Below, piece by piece: positions 17,459 to 26,737 of a DNA stretch of 64,000 nucleotides (position 1 is its first letter; each line of letters opens with the position of its first letter). The DNA comes from Acinetobacter sp. NCu2D-2 (lineage in GTDB: Bacteria; Pseudomonadota; Gammaproteobacteria; Pseudomonadales; Moraxellaceae). The stretch is taken from assembly GCF_001647675.1 (NCBI RefSeq), contig NZ_CP015594.1, positions 1,240,001-1,304,000 of the forward strand. Direction: 5' to 3'. The notes under the pieces were generated by a model. It did no database searches, was not told the origin of the DNA, and saw only the letters and a program-made list of their open reading frames with translations. A program made the translations under genes and the position numbers.

Positions 17459-18130
17459 ATGGATTTGATTAAAATTTTCTTCAATGACACCAGTCTAGCG
17501 TTCGTCTTTGAGATTATGTTGCGCTGCTTTGTCATGTATGTCTTGATTATTTTAGTGCTGCGCTTTTCGGGTAAACGTGGTGTAAGACAACTGTCTATTT
17601 TTGAAGTTGCGATTATTTTAAGTTTAGGGTCTGCAGCCGGTGATCCGATGTTCACTGAAGAACTCCCTATTCTGCATGCTGTTATTGTGTTTAGCATGAT
17701 CTTATTGTTGTACCGCATTACGACCTATTTGATGATGAAATATCAGCCACTCGAGGATATTCTCGAAGGTAAGCCGATGTATGTGGTCAAAGATGGTTTA
17801 CTTATTGTTGAAGATATTCAGCATGAAAAATATTCGTATGATGAGTTTTTTGCAGAGCTAAGACAAAATTCGATTGAACATTTAGGTCAAGTTAAAGTTG
17901 CACTACTTGAAACAGATGGATCCCTAAGTGTGGTTGCCTACCAACAAGAAAAAATAAAATGGGGTTTACCCATTTTCCCTGACCATTATAAAAAAGCTCA
18001 AAATTATGAGTCAGATCATTACTACTCGTGTATGACCTGTGGTTATACTGAAAAAATCCAACAGCTAAAAGATTGTTGTCCGCGGTGTAATTGTTGTTCT
18101 TGGACACAATCTCAGCTAGAGATTCGCTAA
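17459..18130 (+). CDS. DUF421 membrane protein with C-terminal zinc ribbon
   Basis: A 223-residue protein of the YetF/YcaP (DUF421) family. Two to three membrane helices fill about residues 15-90, including LRFSGKRGVRQLSIFEVAII, the family's most conserved block, followed by a cytosolic alpha/beta domain (GKPMYVVKDGLL). Beyond the usual end there is a cysteine-rich tail (CMTCGY near residue 190, then CCPRCNCC), likely a rubredoxin-like metal knuckle. The physiological role of the family is poorly defined. The gene is divergent from the four-gene cluster and starts 150 bases to the right of the dif-like relic. Confidence 0.85.
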   Translation: MDLIKIFFNDTSLAFVFEIMLRCFVMYVLIILVLRFSGKRGVRQLSIFEVAIILSLGSAAGDPMFTEELPILHAVIVFSMILLLYRITTYLMMKYQPLEDILEGKPMYVVKDGLLIVEDIQHEKYSYDEFFAELRQNSIEHLGQVKVALLETDGSLSVVAYQQEKIKWGLPIFPDHYKKAQNYESDHYYSCMTCGYTEKIQQLKDCCPRCNCCSWTQSQLEIR

Positions 18131-18153
18131 AACAACATAAATATTAAATTTCA

Positions 18154-18369
18154 TCATTCGTCATAAAGATTTAATTTTTTGAGCTGTCGCATACGACGAA
18201 CCAAACCCAATGCCTTACGTCTTGCCATAATCTCATCTTTTCCAAAAGGTAAATGCTCAGCTAAGACATCAAGTTCTAAATGATTATGTTCAATCAAATA
18301 AATGTCATGCGCTTGAGTCCAGTTTTCAAACGTATATAAACTTGGCTTTTTAGAATGATAGCTTCGCAT
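18154..18369 (-). CDS. Small hypothetical protein, possible HTH (71 aa)
   Basis: A basic 71-residue protein. The central pattern (W-T-Q-A-H-D-I-Y-L-I, then LDVLAEHLPFGKDEIMARRK) looks like a SANT/Myb-type or short helix-turn-helix fold, so DNA binding is possible. There is no clear ribosome site. It is convergent with the DUF421 gene. Support is the coherent composition and lack of competing ORFs; no family is recognised. Confidence 0.55.
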   Translation of the reverse strand: MRSYHSKKPSLYTFENWTQAHDIYLIEHNHLELDVLAEHLPFGKDEIMARRKALGLVRRMRQLKKLNLYDE

Positions 18370-18462
18370 ACGTAAGTTAAGAAGAAATTTGCTTAAAACA
18401 ATGTTAACAACAAGGTTTGTAAGTATGGGTATGAAAATTTATAAGTTTAATAATGAATAAAA

Positions 18463-19950
18463 CTATAATTCTGCTGTTTCTATAGATTTGAGCACAGTAG
18501 AGGCCATCTTTTCATCAAAGAAATTGACTTGATTCCGACCATGAGATTTGGATACATACAGTGCTTCATCTGCAGCAGTGAGTAAACTCTGTAATCCAGC
18601 CTGATTTAAGTTTTCACAATATTTTATCCCGATACTCACTGTGATTTTTATCTTTAAACCTTTGTCTGTATAGATTTCTAAATCTTCAACTGAATTGCGA
18701 ATTCTTTCAGCAATTTTAGCTACCTCCTCACGATTCGTTTGCGTTAGTAATATTGAAAACTCTTCACCACCAATACGGCAAAATAAGTCATCCATACGTA
18801 AATTTGATTGAACTGTTTGGGCGAACTTTTGCAAAGCCAGATCGCCATAAGTATGCCCATATTGATCATTTAATTTTTTAAAATGATCAATATCTAGCAT
18901 CATGATGCTCAGTGGATAATTTTTAGTTCGCAGCAACAGTTGTTCTGCTAATTCAATAAATCGACGACGATTCAGCGTTTCAGTTAAACTGTCATGACCT
19001 GCAAGATGCTCAATTTCATTAAAAATACGGCGGCGATGTAGATTCATCACGGCAATATATAAAGTTGTAATACCCAAGATAATCAGTCTAACGCGAATTG
19101 AAATCATCGGATAGACAAAATTAGTATCTACGCTTTGTAGGTAAATACCGGACAAACTATGATAAAGCGTTAAACAGACGAAGGTGGTAATTAAAGAAAT
19201 ATTAAATAAACTATAAACCGCTGCTGCCCACATCATGGTCGCTAAAGGATAAAATAACGCACCAGGACCAAAATAATAATGTGTTAGAACACATGAAATA
19301 ATCACAGCAATACATGGCAGAAAGATATAGAAATCTTGAATTTTCCAAACCTGTTTCCATGATTGAAGAACTTTTGAATATATTTTCTTAAAGCCAGGAA
19401 AGCTGATCAGTATGGGCACTAACATGACAAAATTCAGTAGCTCGCCACTCCACCAATTTAAGAAATTCAATAGTTTTTGTTCATGCCCCATAAACGTATG
19501 AGGTACATAAGGAAGTATCGATACTGCTGCTAAAGCACAAAAGCTACTCGCAATAATCGTTGAAAACATTAATGGAAACGATGCACGGGCTATATTTTGA
19601 TTTGGGATATGAATCTGTCGTTGGTAAAAATAGCGATAAAAATAATATGCGCCATAAACTGCAATAAAATTAATCAAAGTTAATGACAATGTAAGTACAA
19701 AGGTATTACCACTAAAAATATCAGCAACAATATAGCCTAGCGTGGCACCTATAAATGTCGCAAAATTTCTAAATCTAGGATAACGAATTAATATACCCAA
19801 TAAGATCCCATTTGCTGGCCAAAAGAATGCTGAATAAGATAAAGGTCTGGTCAGTATTCCAATACATGCAGCAGCAAAGATCACTATAAAAATAATGATC
19901 AGACTAGAAAAAAGGTATGTGTATTTTTGTGGTGATAATACTTGGGTCAC
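18463..19950 (-). CDS. Diguanylate cyclase with MASE1 sensor domain
   Basis: A 495-residue inner-membrane signalling protein. Residues about 1-315 form an eight-to-ten-helix MASE1 sensor (SAFFWPANGILLG is its signature). The C-terminal GGDEF domain carries DIDHFKKLNDQYGHTYGD and the active-site loop RIGGEEFSIL, a catalytically competent GGEEF, so it should make cyclic-di-GMP from GTP. Such enzymes promote biofilm and sessile behaviour; the MASE1 ligand is unknown. It stands as a single gene. Confidence 0.92.
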   Translation of the reverse strand: MTQVLSPQKYTYLFSSLIIIFIVIFAAACIGILTRPLSYSAFFWPANGILLGILIRYPRFRNFATFIGATLGYIVADIFSGNTFVLTLSLTLINFIAVYGAYYFYRYFYQRQIHIPNQNIARASFPLMFSTIIASSFCALAAVSILPYVPHTFMGHEQKLLNFLNWWSGELLNFVMLVPILISFPGFKKIYSKVLQSWKQVWKIQDFYIFLPCIAVIISCVLTHYYFGPGALFYPLATMMWAAAVYSLFNISLITTFVCLTLYHSLSGIYLQSVDTNFVYPMISIRVRLIILGITTLYIAVMNLHRRRIFNEIEHLAGHDSLTETLNRRRFIELAEQLLLRTKNYPLSIMMLDIDHFKKLNDQYGHTYGDLALQKFAQTVQSNLRMDDLFCRIGGEEFSILLTQTNREEVAKIAERIRNSVEDLEIYTDKGLKIKITVSIGIKYCENLNQAGLQSLLTAADEALYVSKSHGRNQVNFFDEKMASTVLKSIETAEL

Positions 19951-20099
19951 TCAAGAAGTGCTCGATTTATATAGGGTTGATAAAATATGACGATATAATT
20001 TTAATCGTTATTGTATAATAAATAATCAAATATAAATGAGTACTACTCAGCTAAATTGTATTAACACCGTTAAGCCAAGCTATATAATTTTGAATTAAA

Positions 20100-20294
20100 T
20101 TATTTTGTAGTGTCTTTCTCTATCTTCTGTACTTGAAGATTTTCACTACCCTTTTTATTAACTGCTTTCTGATCTTGCATAGTTTTAGCTTGGAGCATAT
20201 GTTTTTCTAAAAAGTGCAAACCACCATCTCCAGCCATACTAATTGAAGATGCGACACACAGACATAAAGCAGCCAAAAGTTGGATTATTTTCAT
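20100..20294 (-). CDS. Small secreted hypothetical protein (64 aa)
   Basis: The N terminus (MKIIQLLAALCLCVASSISM) is a clear signal peptide with a probable cut after SMA. The mature peptide of about 42 residues is polar and lysine-rich. An AGGGGAC ribosome site lies at the right distance before the ATG. It sits just downstream of the CDF exporter gene on the same strand (65 bases apart) and may share its transcript, so a metal-related periplasmic role is conceivable. No family is recognised. Confidence 0.65.
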   Translation of the reverse strand: MKIIQLLAALCLCVASSISMAGDGGLHFLEKHMLQAKTMQDQKAVNKKGSENLQVQKIEKDTTK

Positions 20295-20359
20295 TGTAAG
20301 TCCCCTTTATTTTTAAGAAATTTATTATTTTTATAAGCAAAGATTATTCCAAAATTTTT

Positions 20360-21259
20360 TTATTTATGATCATGTAGATGGCAATGATCTTCCTCAATTT
20401 GTAAAGTGACATCTGTAATATGATGTTCATGAGCAAGTATTTCTACAGCCGCCTCATATAATTTTTTTTGTTCAACACTTGGCGCAATTAGATGTGCAGT
20501 TAGATGGATATTTTGCGAACTAATCGCCCATACCTTAAGCTGATGAATGCTGACTACGCCATCCAAAGATAATAAATCTTTTCTTAATTGTTCGATATCA
20601 ATTTCGTCGGGAACGCCTTCAAGTAAGATATTGATGCTTTGTTTTAATAATATCCATGTACGTGGTAACACCCAAAAACCAATTAATACCGCAACGATAG
20701 TATCTACCCACATCCAGCCGGTAAAATAAATAATTGCTCCACCAAGAATGACACCTATTGAGCCTAAGGCATCACTGAGTACTTCTAAATATGCACCCTT
20801 GATATTTAAACTGTCTTTTGCACTCGATGCCAAAATGGACATTGAAATTAAGTTGATGATTAAGCCAATACCAGCAACGACCATCATTCCTACACTTTGA
20901 ATCTCTGGTGGTTGATTTAAACGGATATATGCTTCGTAAAGAATATAAATGGCCACAACAAATAGCATCAATGCATTAAATAGTGCCGCTAAAATTTCAA
21001 ATCGTTGGTAGCCAAAGGTTCTTTTGTTGTCAGCAGGCTTTTTTCCAATTTTTATGGCAGCTAATGCAATGGCTAAAGCAGCAGCATCGGTAAACATATG
21101 TGCTGCATCAGATAATAATGCGAGACTCTGTGTCATAAATCCGGCAATCACTTCGACAATCAAAAAAGTGACCGTCAACCCAAGTGCAATGAGCAATTTT
21201 TTGCTATTCGATTCGGTTACAACCGCATGGTTATGATCATGAGAATGATTCGCTGACAT
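20360..21259 (-). CDS. czcD: Cation diffusion facilitator, CzcD/ZitB-like
   Basis: A 299-residue CDF exporter, a Zn/Co/Cd:proton antiporter of the inner membrane. It has histidine-rich ends (HSHDHNH at the N terminus, HCHLHDH at the C terminus) and six membrane helices. The metal-site pairs are SDAAHMFTD in helix 2 and EVLSDALGS in helix 5, and a C-terminal ferredoxin-like cytosolic domain follows. No regulatory gene is adjacent. The length and motifs are normal for the CzcD/ZitB branch. Confidence 0.92.
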   Translation of the reverse strand: MSANHSHDHNHAVVTESNSKKLLIALGLTVTFLIVEVIAGFMTQSLALLSDAAHMFTDAAALAIALAAIKIGKKPADNKRTFGYQRFEILAALFNALMLFVVAIYILYEAYIRLNQPPEIQSVGMMVVAGIGLIINLISMSILASSAKDSLNIKGAYLEVLSDALGSIGVILGGAIIYFTGWMWVDTIVAVLIGFWVLPRTWILLKQSINILLEGVPDEIDIEQLRKDLLSLDGVVSIHQLKVWAISSQNIHLTAHLIAPSVEQKKLYEAAVEILAHEHHITDVTLQIEEDHCHLHDHK

Positions 21260-21331
21260 CTAAAACCTAATTTTAAATTTTATGTTTCATTTTTAACTTA
21301 TTTAAATAAGAAAATTCAGTGGTTGATACGT

Positions 21332-21362
21332 AAAAAAATCCTCAATAGAAACCTATTGAGGA
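21332..21362 (-). terminator. Terminator downstream of desaturase operon
   Basis: TCCTCAATAG and CTATTGAGGA make a 10-bp perfect stem around AAAC, with a run of seven T on the minus strand after it. Confidence 0.85.
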
Positions 21363-21396
21363 GTACCTAAACCTAAATACGAATTGATTAAGTCTT

Positions 21397-22560
21397 TTAG
21401 AAAAACTTAGCTTTAAAGACTTGTAGCTTAGATTGAACACTCGGAATACGTTGCTTGAGTTCTGCTTTCCAGTCATTTGGAAGTGAACATTTTGCTAAAC
21501 GTACCCAAACGGTTGAAAACTGCTTCATAAAGCTCGCTTCGTTATAATGAATGCCATACTCTGCACAAAGTGCTTTAATTTTTGGTGCGACCTCAGCGTA
21601 ACGATTTGCAGGCATATCTGGGAATAAGTGGTGCTCAATCTGATGACTTAAATTCCCACTTAGAATATGCAACCAAGTTGTACCACTGAAATTACTTGAA
21701 CCACGGATTTGACGTACATACCACTCGGCACGTGTTTCATTATCTATATTGTCAATTTCGAAGTTTTCAGCATCTTCGGTAAAGTGACCATTAAAGATGA
21801 CAGCAGACGCCCATAGACTACGAATCACGTTAGCTACCGCATTTCCAGCAAAAACCGGAATTGCGTTAGGCCCAGCAATAAGAGGGAAAAACACATAGTC
21901 TTTTACTACTTGACGGCGCATTTTTTTTCTTAAAGGCGCAGCTTCATCCCACACTTGTTTCCAAGTTTTTGTCTTATACACTAAGACATCTTCTAGATGT
22001 AAACGTTGTACACCGACATACCATTCAAAGAACACCATAAGTTGGATGCTAAGTGGAATATTAAATAAGAAACGAGGTTCCCATTTTTGTGCATCGCTGA
22101 CACGAATCAGGCCATAACCGACGTCATGATCCATACCGACAATATTGGTATAAGTATGATGGATATAGTTATGGGTATATTTCCAGTCATCTCCAGTTGA
22201 AATAGTGTCCCAGTCATAAGTAGAGCCATTCAAACTTGGATCATTCATCCAGTCAAATTGACCATGCATGACGTTATGACCAAGTTCCATATTTTCAACG
22301 ATTTTAGAAATCCCTAGAAGACCAGTTCCTAATAACCATACAGGCGGAATCCATCCACCAAACATCAACATAGCTCGTGAACTAATTTCGCTATAACGCA
22401 CAAAATTTCGAATCTTATAGATATATTGAGCGTCTTTTTCGCCCAAATCATCCATCACTTCACGACGAATCGCATCAATCTTCTCACCTAACTCTTGTAC
22501 TTGCTCAGGTGTCAAAAATTTTGATTTGCTCGTGGTATTTAATTGGATATTCATGTTCAT
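21397..22560 (-). CDS. Membrane fatty acid (acyl) desaturase
   Basis: A 387-residue membrane di-iron desaturase. The three histidine boxes are present: HNVMH, HNYIHHTYTN and HQIEHHLFP. Hydrophobic segments flank the first and third boxes. The start at 22560 (MNMNIQLNTTS) is preferred over an open frame further upstream because that extension lies inside the reductase gene and GAGG precedes this ATG. It sits 20 bases downstream of the ferredoxin reductase gene, which most likely supplies its electrons. The probable role is oxygen-dependent desaturation of acyl chains for membrane fluidity. Confidence 0.9.
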   Translation of the reverse strand: MNMNIQLNTTSKSKFLTPEQVQELGEKIDAIRREVMDDLGEKDAQYIYKIRNFVRYSEISSRAMLMFGGWIPPVWLLGTGLLGISKIVENMELGHNVMHGQFDWMNDPSLNGSTYDWDTISTGDDWKYTHNYIHHTYTNIVGMDHDVGYGLIRVSDAQKWEPRFLFNIPLSIQLMVFFEWYVGVQRLHLEDVLVYKTKTWKQVWDEAAPLRKKMRRQVVKDYVFFPLIAGPNAIPVFAGNAVANVIRSLWASAVIFNGHFTEDAENFEIDNIDNETRAEWYVRQIRGSSNFSGTTWLHILSGNLSHQIEHHLFPDMPANRYAEVAPKIKALCAEYGIHYNEASFMKQFSTVWVRLAKCSLPNDWKAELKQRIPSVQSKLQVFKAKFF

Positions 22561-22579
22561 CGTATTTGCCTCATTCTTT

Positions 22580-23602
22580 TTATAAGTTAATGACAACGGG
22601 ACTGATGGCTTGAGAAATACACAACTTAATTGGTGTATTTGCCTCATGATCGACCTCACCTGTCAATACATTACGGACTGAGCCACTGACTTTGGTACAT
22701 GAACAGGTATTGCAAATCCCCATGCGACAACCATGCGCAGGTTTTAAGCCTGCTTGTTCAGCACTTTCTAATAAATTCGTTTTTGCTTCAAAATCCTGTT
22801 GCGAACGTAAAAATTTTACTGGCTGCGCTTCTAAGGATTCATCCACCACAATCTGGAAAAATTCAGAATGGTATTGTTCTTCTAAATTCAGTTTTTTTAC
22901 GACTTTTTCTACACTTTTCATCATTGCAGATGAACCACAGGCATAGATTTCGTGATTTTCAAGGTTCTGAATAAGTTTGTTCAAAAGTGCTAAGGTTAGA
23001 TGCTGCTTTTGTTCAATGGTGTTGAAATGATGATAGCGAAAATGCGGTGTCGCTAATGCCAAAGCCTTAAGCTCTGCATGGAATGCGTCATCTCGAGTAA
23101 AGTAAATCAAATCAATTTCTTGATGACTCTTTACGACAGCTTTTTGAATCAAGGAATAAATAGCAGTGATTCCACTCCCCGATGCTAAAAATAAGATTGG
23201 ACGCTCAGCTTGGTTGAGAACAAACTCACCTTGCGGCTGAGATATTTCAACAATAGAACCGATTGACAGTGAAGTCATTGCTTTTGAGAAATTGCCCTGC
23301 TGTTTTACAGCAATGGTAATTTCACCTTTTTTAGAAAGATTGACTACAGAATATTGACGTTGTTGACGCACGCCATTTAGTACTAGCGTGACAGCGATAC
23401 TTTGACCTGCTTCAAAAGCATCTGCTTTAAAATTTTGGTTTGGGCGAAGTTGAATTTTAAAAAAATCTTGGCTTAATGACTGAATTTTGATGACTTCAGC
23501 TTTTACTTTTTTTAAAGCCCATGTTGGATGAAATTTTTCCGCAACAAAATCAATGAAATCTTCACGAATCCATTGAGGTTGGTAAGTCGTTAAACTTGTC
23601 AT
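22580..23602 (-). CDS. Ferredoxin reductase with C-terminal 2Fe-2S domain
   Basis: A 340-residue flavoprotein electron donor. An FAD-binding barrel (RQQRQYSVVN) leads into an NAD(P)-binding domain (FLASGSGITAIYSLIQ). A plant-type 2Fe-2S ferredoxin domain at the C terminus has the ligands in CRMGICNTCSCTKVSG and LCIS. The layout matches oxidoreductases paired with membrane desaturases. The next gene is a desaturase, and both are probably on one message. A TTAATGTACA-containing site upstream of the ATG is shared with the second desaturase gene at 60 kb. Confidence 0.9.
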   Translation of the reverse strand: MTSLTTYQPQWIREDFIDFVAEKFHPTWALKKVKAEVIKIQSLSQDFFKIQLRPNQNFKADAFEAGQSIAVTLVLNGVRQQRQYSVVNLSKKGEITIAVKQQGNFSKAMTSLSIGSIVEISQPQGEFVLNQAERPILFLASGSGITAIYSLIQKAVVKSHQEIDLIYFTRDDAFHAELKALALATPHFRYHHFNTIEQKQHLTLALLNKLIQNLENHEIYACGSSAMMKSVEKVVKKLNLEEQYHSEFFQIVVDESLEAQPVKFLRSQQDFEAKTNLLESAEQAGLKPAHGCRMGICNTCSCTKVSGSVRNVLTGEVDHEANTPIKLCISQAISPVVINL

Positions 23603-23631
23603 AATCGATGCCCCCTAATTGCATAAAGCAA

Positions 23632-23649
23632 TTAATGTACATTTGTCTA
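23632..23649 (-). promoter_or_regulatory. Possible desaturase operator
   Basis: TTAATGTACATTTGTCTA lies 30 bases before the ferredoxin reductase ATG. Ten bases, TTAATGTACA, recur on the complementary strand just upstream of the other desaturase gene (60538-60555). The site may bind a TetR-type lipid regulator of the DesT/FabR kind. Confidence 0.4.
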
Positions 23650-23760
23650 TTTATTATGTTTACGAGCATAGACTGATTTTATGAATGAACCATGTCATTT
23701 GGGGTCAAAATAATCCATTTTCTAATTTTTCTATTCTTATTGTCTAACAATTACAAACAC

Positions 23761-23800
23761 AAAAAAGAAATGATACTTTTCAGTATCATTTCTTACTTTT
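23761..23800 (-). terminator. Terminator after acyl-CoA ligase gene
   Basis: AAGAAATGATACT and its complement form a 13-bp perfect stem around TTTC, with poly-A to the left (poly-T on the minus strand). Confidence 0.85.
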
Positions 23801-23834
23801 TATATTTTCAATAACTTACAGTGGGAACGACCTT

Positions 23835-25466
23835 TTAATCGCTTTCAAGCAGTAAATGTCCAAATTGTTCACGTAAATCTTTTTTCAACATTTTACCTGT
23901 GCCACTTAATGGGATCGCATCCACAAATACTACTTTATCAGGAATCTGCCATTTCGCGACTTTATCTGCGTAATACGACAGTATTTCTTCCTCGGTCAAT
24001 TGAGATTCAGGTTTTTTAATAGCAATGAGAATGGGACGTTCATCCCATTTTGGATGCTGTGCAGCAATTACAGCCGCCATTGCAATTTCTGGATGCCCCA
24101 TTGCTAAGTTTTCCAGTTCAACAGAGGAAATCCATTCCCCACCAGACTTAATTAAATCTTTTGAACGGTCACTGATTTTTAAGAAACCATCTTGATCTAA
24201 ACTGGCAATATCACCCGTATCAAACCAGCCATCACTGGTCAGTGCAGATTCCTCTTTACCAAAATACTGCTCAATAATCCAATGCCCTTTGATTTGTAAA
24301 TTACCTGTGGTTTCACCATCACGTGCAATCTCATGTGTGCCATTTTCAGCATCAGTTAGTCTTAAATCGACACCAAACGGTGGGCGACCTTGAGATAGTC
24401 GAATATTGAATTGTTCTTCTGTAGGCAATGACGAATGTTTCGCTTTAAGCTGATTGGCTGAACCTAAAGGACTGGTTTCTGTCATGCCCCATGCATGAAT
24501 CGTTTCACAATCGAATTGTTCTTTAAATGTTTTCAGCATTGATGGCGGACATGCCGAGCCACCCACAACATTGCGTTTTAAACTTGGTAACTTTGAGCCT
24601 GTTTGCTGTGCTGCAGCAATCAAGCCTTGCCAAATGGTTGGTACACCTAAAGCAACAGAGACTTTATAGGTGTCAATGAGATTGACCAAACTTGCGCCGT
24701 CTAAACCTGGTCCAGGCAGAACTAAACTGCTGCCAACCATCGCGGCTGCATACGGCGTACCCCAAGCATTTACATGGAACATAGGTACGACGGGTAACAT
24801 CACTTCTTTGGCAGAAAGATTAAGCGAGTCCGGCATAATAATCGCGTAACTGTGTAAAACCGTGGAACGATGACTATAAAGCACACCTTTTGGATTGCCT
24901 GTTGTTCCTGAGGTATAACACAATGAGCTTGCTGTATTTTCATTTAATGATGGCCATTCAAACTCATCAGATTGCCCTGAAATCAGATCATCATAGAATT
25001 TAACTTCAGGCACTGCTTCACGGATGGCATCATCTGCAGCGTCTAAGCAAATATAATGCTCTATAGATTTAAGCAAAGGTTTAACAGCTTTGATCAAAGG
25101 GGCAAATGTTTTATCAAATAAAATGACGCGATCTGCTGCATCATTAATAATAAACACCAATTGCTCAGGGAAAAGACGTGGATTGATGGTATGGCAAACG
25201 TAACCACTACCTGAAATGGCATACCATGACTCTAAATGTCGCTGGTTATTCCATGCGATCGTCACAATACGATCGCCATGATTCAGATTAAATTGAACAA
25301 GTACATTGGCAAAACGTTTTGAATTTTGATGTACCTCACCCCATGTTGTGGTGGTGATTGAGGTATCGGTATTTTTGGAAATAATTTGCGTATCTGAATG
25401 ATAGCGACCTGCATGTTCAATCATGCTACTAATCAATAAAGGCTGGAACATCATATTGCCAAGCAT
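23835..25466 (-). CDS. alkK: AMP-forming acyl-CoA ligase (AlkK-like)
   Basis: A 543-residue ANL-superfamily enzyme that activates fatty acids to acyl-CoA via an acyl-adenylate. The AMP-binding P-loop is CYTSGTTGNPKGV, followed by HAWGMTETSPLG (motif A5), DGWFDTGDIASLD (A7), DRSKDLIKSGGEWIS (A8) and the catalytic lysine in SGTGKMLKKDL. The pattern and length fit AlkK-type medium/long-chain ligases used in alkane and fatty-acid catabolism. It is monocistronic. Confidence 0.9.
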   Translation of the reverse strand: MLGNMMFQPLLISSMIEHAGRYHSDTQIISKNTDTSITTTTWGEVHQNSKRFANVLVQFNLNHGDRIVTIAWNNQRHLESWYAISGSGYVCHTINPRLFPEQLVFIINDAADRVILFDKTFAPLIKAVKPLLKSIEHYICLDAADDAIREAVPEVKFYDDLISGQSDEFEWPSLNENTASSLCYTSGTTGNPKGVLYSHRSTVLHSYAIIMPDSLNLSAKEVMLPVVPMFHVNAWGTPYAAAMVGSSLVLPGPGLDGASLVNLIDTYKVSVALGVPTIWQGLIAAAQQTGSKLPSLKRNVVGGSACPPSMLKTFKEQFDCETIHAWGMTETSPLGSANQLKAKHSSLPTEEQFNIRLSQGRPPFGVDLRLTDAENGTHEIARDGETTGNLQIKGHWIIEQYFGKEESALTSDGWFDTGDIASLDQDGFLKISDRSKDLIKSGGEWISSVELENLAMGHPEIAMAAVIAAQHPKWDERPILIAIKKPESQLTEEEILSYYADKVAKWQIPDKVVFVDAIPLSGTGKMLKKDLREQFGHLLLESD

Positions 25467-25704
25467 ACCTAACTCCCTTGTTGTTATCGTTTTAAATAAG
25501 ATTTGATTTTTAATTAAATACTGAAAAATATGAGGGCAGAAATCCGCTGCATTTATTATTTATTCCTCAATACCATTCGAATGTAGCAAGCTTTATTTAC
25601 TTTGTAAGTGACAATTTGTGACAAGTGAATGTGACATATTTTACGGATGCATTATCCATCTTTTCATCTGTTACTGTTTTAGAATAAGTAGAATTTTTTA
25701 GCCA

Positions 25705-25730
25705 ACAAAAAAGCCACGAAAATTGTGGCT
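25705..25730 (-). terminator. Terminator after EamA transporter gene
   Basis: AGCCAC and GTGGCT pair around GAAAATT, with AAAAAA on the left side giving poly-T on the minus strand. Confidence 0.8.
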
Positions 25731-25749
25731 CTTGTTTTACATGTTTAGG

Positions 25750-26637
25750 TTATGCCCAAATCACCAAGATCGCGGCAAGTACGACCAATGCTAATCCCCA
25801 ATGTTCTGCGCGGGCTAATTTTTCTTTGAAGAAATACGCTGAGATTAACAGACTAAATAAAATTTCGATTTGTCCAAGTGTTTTGACAATCGGTACGCTG
25901 ACCATACTCATCGCGGTAAACCAACCCAATGATGCCATAAAACTGCATACACTGACTTTAAAGGTTAGACCAATACGTTGCCACATGGCAGCTAAAGTTT
26001 TACGGCTAAACAATCCTAAATACAACAACATACTGATACATTGAAAGCCAATAACGGATACTAATACCCATGATGCGCGGTGTAAAAATGGTAAATTGGT
26101 TAATTCCAGACTTGCTTCACGAACTAATAATGATGTGATAGCAAAACAAAGACCACTTCCCACACCAATTGCCAAAGTTTTTAAAGATAATGCAGCGAGT
26201 TGATTGCCTTTACTAAGTAAAAATACGGCGTAACCACCAATTAATACGCCTACCCATGCTAAAAATGATAAATGATCTGATAAGAATATGACGCCAATGA
26301 TTGCCGCCAAAATCGCTTCACTTTTGGCTAGTCCAACCCCAATGGCAAAGTTTTTTTGTTTAAATAGCTGTACCATCAGTACAGTTGCTAAGATTTGACT
26401 CACACCTGCAATCAAAATATAAACCCAATACATGGGTGTGAAATGCACTACAGCACTGACAGGTTTTACGTGATAGAGCCATTCGATATACAGAAATGCA
26501 ATTGGAAAACCAAATAAAAAGCGTGCAAGTGTCACGCCCCATACGTCGACAGTTGAACTCAGTTGTTTTTGAAATGCATTACGCCATGCCTGCATAAATG
26601 CAGCCATTAAGGTAAAGAAAATCCAACTGATCGTCAT
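25750..26637 (-). CDS. EamA/DMT-family transporter
   Basis: A 295-residue protein with ten predicted membrane helices arranged as two EamA repeats, as in drug/metabolite transporters such as RhaT or YdcZ relatives. The first repeat includes WGVTLARFLFGFPIAF and the second LGQIEILFSLLISAYFFKEK, with the typical glutamate-rich end of the penultimate helix. The substrate cannot be read from the sequence. Single gene with its own terminator. Confidence 0.87.
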   Translation of the reverse strand: MTISWIFFTLMAAFMQAWRNAFQKQLSSTVDVWGVTLARFLFGFPIAFLYIEWLYHVKPVSAVVHFTPMYWVYILIAGVSQILATVLMVQLFKQKNFAIGVGLAKSEAILAAIIGVIFLSDHLSFLAWVGVLIGGYAVFLLSKGNQLAALSLKTLAIGVGSGLCFAITSLLVREASLELTNLPFLHRASWVLVSVIGFQCISMLLYLGLFSRKTLAAMWQRIGLTFKVSVCSFMASLGWFTAMSMVSVPIVKTLGQIEILFSLLISAYFFKEKLARAEHWGLALVVLAAILVIWA

Positions 26638-26737
26638 GTCTCATCTACTGTTAGGTTAAAAGTGAAATAATTCTATGCCTTTGTAGATGAGATGACTAAT
26701 TAAAAAAGGGTTTAAAGTAGATAGCAGAAAGTTTGGA

